Of a stretch of DNA of 64,000 nucleotides, positions 60,633 through 64,000 are shown piece after piece (the stretch's first letter is position 1; the number at the start of each line of letters is the position of its first letter). The DNA is taken from positions 62,001 through 126,000 of the forward strand of contig CAJNOI010000114.1 in assembly GCA_905250115.1 (NCBI GenBank), read 5' to 3'. Source of the DNA: Adineta steineri. Lineage: Eukaryota; Rotifera; Eurotatoria; Adinetida; Adinetidae. The notes beneath the pieces are model-generated. The model saw only the letters and a list, made by a program, of their open reading frames with translations, was not told the origin of the DNA and did not search any database. Position numbers and translations under genes: made by a program.

Positions 60633-61563
60633 TGACTGTAATTATTTGTTATGTGTAATATGAATGTATTGTATTTGAGTAGCTTGAAAAAATTTGTGAA
60701 TGAAAGGACTATGAAAGTGGCTCATTTTATAGTGTCTCTACTTCCTATAGAGATTTATTTTTCTATTCTTAGTAATACGCAGAGAACGAAAAAGAAATGG
60801 TTAAGTATTAGTGCTATTATCAGTCACTAAAATAATCCGTGAAAAGAAATTTTTTTTCTTTCTGTTCTCATGTTTGATGTTGTTGAAGACTCGAATGTTG
60901 GAAGTAGTTATTTTATCAAAGACATTATAATTTATAAAAATCGACAACATACTGCTATTCAAACACAAAATACTTATATTATTTTATTTCTATAGTCAAA
61001 TATAGTTTTCGGTCTTTTTTTATTGCAAATTGAATTTTGACAAAAAAATGACTCTTTTCTATGGAACTTGCGAATTGTGCGGGTATTCACAAAACAGATT
61101 ACTTCGTTCATGGGTGTAGCTGTGGGTCTGGGTATTGATACCGTATTCACCTAGTACACATCCACGCCTATACCTACCCTCAAGATTTAAATGTTTCTTA
61201 TAAAAATATATTTAATGCGACGAAAACTGATTCTTAAAAGCTTTTTAAGATTTTCAAAGAAAAATTCAAAGTTTTTCTTGTTTTTACATTTTCACATCGA
61301 ACATAACTAATCAAAAGACATTGTACTGCATTTCTACCATTGGTTTTTAGAAACAATTTAAAGCTTGAACACTTATAGCTTCAATTGTTCTATATAATTA
61401 ATATTCATGGTGAAAAGATGAGTGCTTAACAAACTTTTTAAATTATACACATATGGGAAAGGTATGGTTTATTGATATAAATTAATTTCAGGATACATTT
61501 ATTTTTTTTACAAACAACAAAAATAAAGAGATTAGTGAATAAATATGACAATATATCAGATAA
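60633..61563. other. Spacer: ART copy 2 upstream flank and hexamer hairpin
   Basis: 60633-61105 is the diverged equivalent of 52092-52690 upstream of copy 1. Similarity stops at about 61105, exactly where the telomere-like hairpin begins. The remainder to 61563 is AT-rich and holds the 3' UTR of the SLC6 gene. Confidence 0.7.
61108..61176. repeat. Telomere-like hexamer hairpin at duplication edge
   Basis: G-rich arm GGTGTA GCTGTG GGTCTG GGTATT, the loop TATTCACCTAG (shared with the hairpin at 53315), and a C-rich arm ending TACCTACCCTCAAG. It marks the outer boundary of the duplicated ART block. Confidence 0.65.
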
Positions 61564-64000
61564 TTAAAGAGCTTCAACTATTTCCTGTGGTGGTTGTTGA
61601 CCATTAGCTGATCGTGAATTCAAGAGTTCAAGTAATGGTTCTTCAGGTTTAGCTGCTCGTTGAAGACGCTAGAAGATAAAATAAAATAAGAATTTTATTT
61701 TTTAATCAAATAAAGAATTAATTTTACTTCATCAAAAGTTTTTCCTGGCGTTACAATTAATTTATATATCGCATAACCTGGAATACATAGCATTGGTAAA
61801 AATACCATAAGATTAGACCATATTCGAACATTAAGTGGTAAATCTGATAAATCTACTTTTTTAATTAAAATTTGACCAAAAAGAAAATTATTCATAGCAG
61901 CACAAAATATCGTCTATTATAAAAATAACAAAGAAAAAAATCTTTAATATTAAATAAATGTAAACTTACAAGTAAAAATAATGGACTAACAACATACCAA
62001 ACAACTCTCCAAAATAATGATGGTCGTGTACCAATCATTGCCTTAATATCAAATGAAAATCGATTAACACCTATAGAAATTAAAAATATATTAGATGAAT
62101 ATTGTTCGATTGAGATTTTTTTTACCATAAAACCATGAGACAGCAATACATTCAATAAATACGACAAGAAGAAGAGCTGGAGCAACAGCTATTTCATTCA
62201 TTAATGTAACTATATAATCACCACCATAAGTACATGTTGGTAATGCACCTAAATAAGATATAACTAAAACTCCAAGTACAAATAATGAACGATGACGACC
62301 CAAAAGATTAGGAAATTCATCACATAAACCGGTTATGATTGATTCAAGACCACCGAACTATATATATATATATATGTATTCATTTAATTAACAAAGGAAA
62401 ATCTAGATAACTCACTGTACTATCAATACCCAATGTAATCACCATAAAGAAGAAAAGTACAGCCCATAATGTTGACCAATTCATTAATGCAATTGTATGT
62501 GGATACACAATAAAAACAAGTTCCGAGCCTAGTATTTTACTAAAACATTTACACTTAAATATCAAAAATTTGTAATTACCTTTATCCTCAATAACTTGTT
62601 CAATAGTTTTCTTCGATACTTCAGCCATATGACCAAGTGTTGAAAAAACAACAAAACCTGATAAAATTGATGTTGCACAATTGATTGTACTTGTTATTAA
62701 TGCATCTCTATATGTCAAAAATAGAAAAAATACATACGAACAAACAAAACAAATTCTATCTACCGATAGCAATTATTATGAAATTTATTATATGAAGATA
62801 AAGCTATTAGAACACCAAAACCTGGACCAAGCGAAAAAAATATTTGAGTAGCAGCTGCATTCCAAATTGAAAAATTTTTCAATAATTCCATATTAGGTTT
62901 AAGATAATATTTTATACCGATAGATGAACCCGACAAAGTAATACCACGAACTAATAGAATAAGTAAAACCGCATATGGAGCTATTGCTGTAATCCATACA
63001 GCCTAAAGAAACGAAATAAATATCCTGTAATAATAATAATAATTTAAACAAACTTTTCCTGAACTTTTAATGCCTTTCCAAAGAGCAAAATAGACAAATA
63101 TAAAAACGACGAAAAGACTTAATGCAAGTTCCCATTTGACTTTTCCTAAATTATTAAATCCATCTGCTTTGTCTACTTCTTGAAGACGTCGACTAAAAAT
63201 ACATTTGATTTTTATAAGACAAAAGAAAAAAAACGTTTCGAAAACTTACTAAAAATATTCTTCAGTTGAATAGACTAATCTACTGCAATTTCTTACTATT
63301 GGTGCAAGTGTTGTTGTTGTTGTTGTTGTAAATAAAGATCCTGGACGATTGATAGTTCGTGTTGTATTAAAAACTCCTTTTGTTACATTAGCTAATTTAG
63401 ATAAATATTGATATTCTTTTACATCTGCTGCAACACAACATTCTGTATTCCATGCATGATGACAACCTTTCCATGGTAATTCAGTACGTAAACCATTAAA
63501 TGACATAACTAAATAATAAACAGCCCATGATATAATTGTATTGTAGAACATTGCTGTCATAAAATTAATTAATACTGTTGCCCAACCAATACCTTTAGCT
63601 AATGGACAAATCTATCAATAAATTTCAATGATAATTCAATGGACAAAAAAATAGAAAGAAATTACATATTTCCATATAGTAAATACACCGGATCGATGAT
63701 ATTGACCAAGAGCAAGTTCCATACTATGAAGAGAGAAAAATCAAATAATAGTTTGAATATTTAATTATACATACTAAAATAATGGTAAACCACCGAAGAT
63801 TAAAAGAATAAAATAAGGTATAAAAAATGCTCCACCACCATTTGAATAAACAGTTGTTGGAAAACGCCAAACATTACCTAAATCAACAGCATAACCAATA
63901 ACAGCAAGAAGAAATTCAATTTTATGATCCCATGATTCTCTTTGAATCGTAACTTGTTGTATAGCTGGTTTCCATGAAACAGGTAATTCAATACTTGTTT
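61564..64000 (-). CDS. Monoamine (serotonin-like) SLC6 transporter, N-terminus outside window
   Basis: A Na+/Cl- dependent neurotransmitter transporter of the plasma membrane. TM1 reads [13 protein letters not shown]: the Asp that binds the amine in SERT/DAT is present, which separates it from GABA and glycine carriers. TM2 has [19 protein letters not shown], as in SERT. TM3 (63249-63560) has [13 protein letters not shown]. The EL2 loop keeps two cysteines ([13 protein letters not shown]) and is lengthened by a seven-Thr run. TM6 has [24 protein letters not shown]7 has [22 protein letters not shown], and TM8 has [22 protein letters not shown]. The C-terminus after TM12 is short and ends at the TAA at 61564. 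About nine short introns interrupt it. The upstream exon encoding the N-terminal tail is not in the window. Substrate specificity (serotonin versus dopamine) cannot be fixed by eye. Confidence 0.9.

Noticed and set aside
1..64000. Retroelement reverse transcriptase or tRNA genes
   Set aside because: I found no RT, integrase or endonuclease motifs and no cloverleaf with A and B boxes by eye; a tRNAscan run would be needed to exclude tRNAs.

Overview
The window is eukaryotic, AT-rich and gene-dense. Genes are split by many short AT-rich GT-AG introns (about 50-70 bp) with a few longer ones (0.35-1 kb). The gene content is animal: Dicer, a CCHamide-type neuropeptide precursor, an FMRFamide-receptor-like GPCR, a Compass-domain homeobox gene of the dve type, a SERT-like transporter, Par-6, MED17 and GCP4. 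Intronless genes fusing an R-S-E ADP-ribosyltransferase to Kinesin-light-chain-type TPR repeats, together with degenerate hexamer repeats related to TGTGGG, point to a bdelloid rotifer (Adineta/Rotaria type). The species assignment is inference.

Layout. 1-4.8 kb: 3' part of a Dicer gene (+), from the helicase C-terminal domain to the dsRNA-binding end. 6.05-6.5 kb (-): a three-exon, 114-residue neuropeptide precursor missed by ORF calling, with a disulfide-loop amidated peptide of CCHamide type. 10.5-12.4 kb (+): plasmanylethanolamine desaturase (PEDS1/TMEM189). 13.0-14.6 kb (+): SLC25A39/40 mitochondrial carrier. 14.6-19.6 kb: gene-free, pyrimidine-rich and GA-rich DNA upstream of a dve-like gene with a Compass domain and two homeodomains (19.6-22.3 kb). 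22.3-27.3 kb: gene-free, with a ~1 kb foldback element. 27.3-29.8 kb (+): class A peptide GPCR.

31.3-34.8 kb (-): SLC38A7/8-like amino-acid transporter. 34.9-37.7 kb (-): gamma-tubulin complex component 4, head to head with MED17 (37.9-40.4 kb, +) across 197 bp. 41.2-46.8 kb (+): a triple extended-Tudor protein, probably piRNA-related. 47.7-48.8 kb (+): Par-6.

50-61 kb differs in character. Two diverged copies of an intronless ART-TPR gene (6 versus 8 TPR units) lie in a duplicated ~3 kb block, with a frameshifted GTPase gene between them. The spacers carry repeated degenerate hexamer tracts and hairpins resembling the bdelloid telomere repeat. This looks like an accessory island inserted between conserved genes. 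61.6-64 kb (-): a monoamine (SERT-like) SLC6 transporter whose N-terminus lies beyond the window.

Four short non-coding elements with terminal inverted repeats or foldback structure were found (7.4, 23.2, 40.6 and 43.7 kb), plus a small palindrome at 57.6 kb. No tRNA, rRNA or CRISPR array was recognised.
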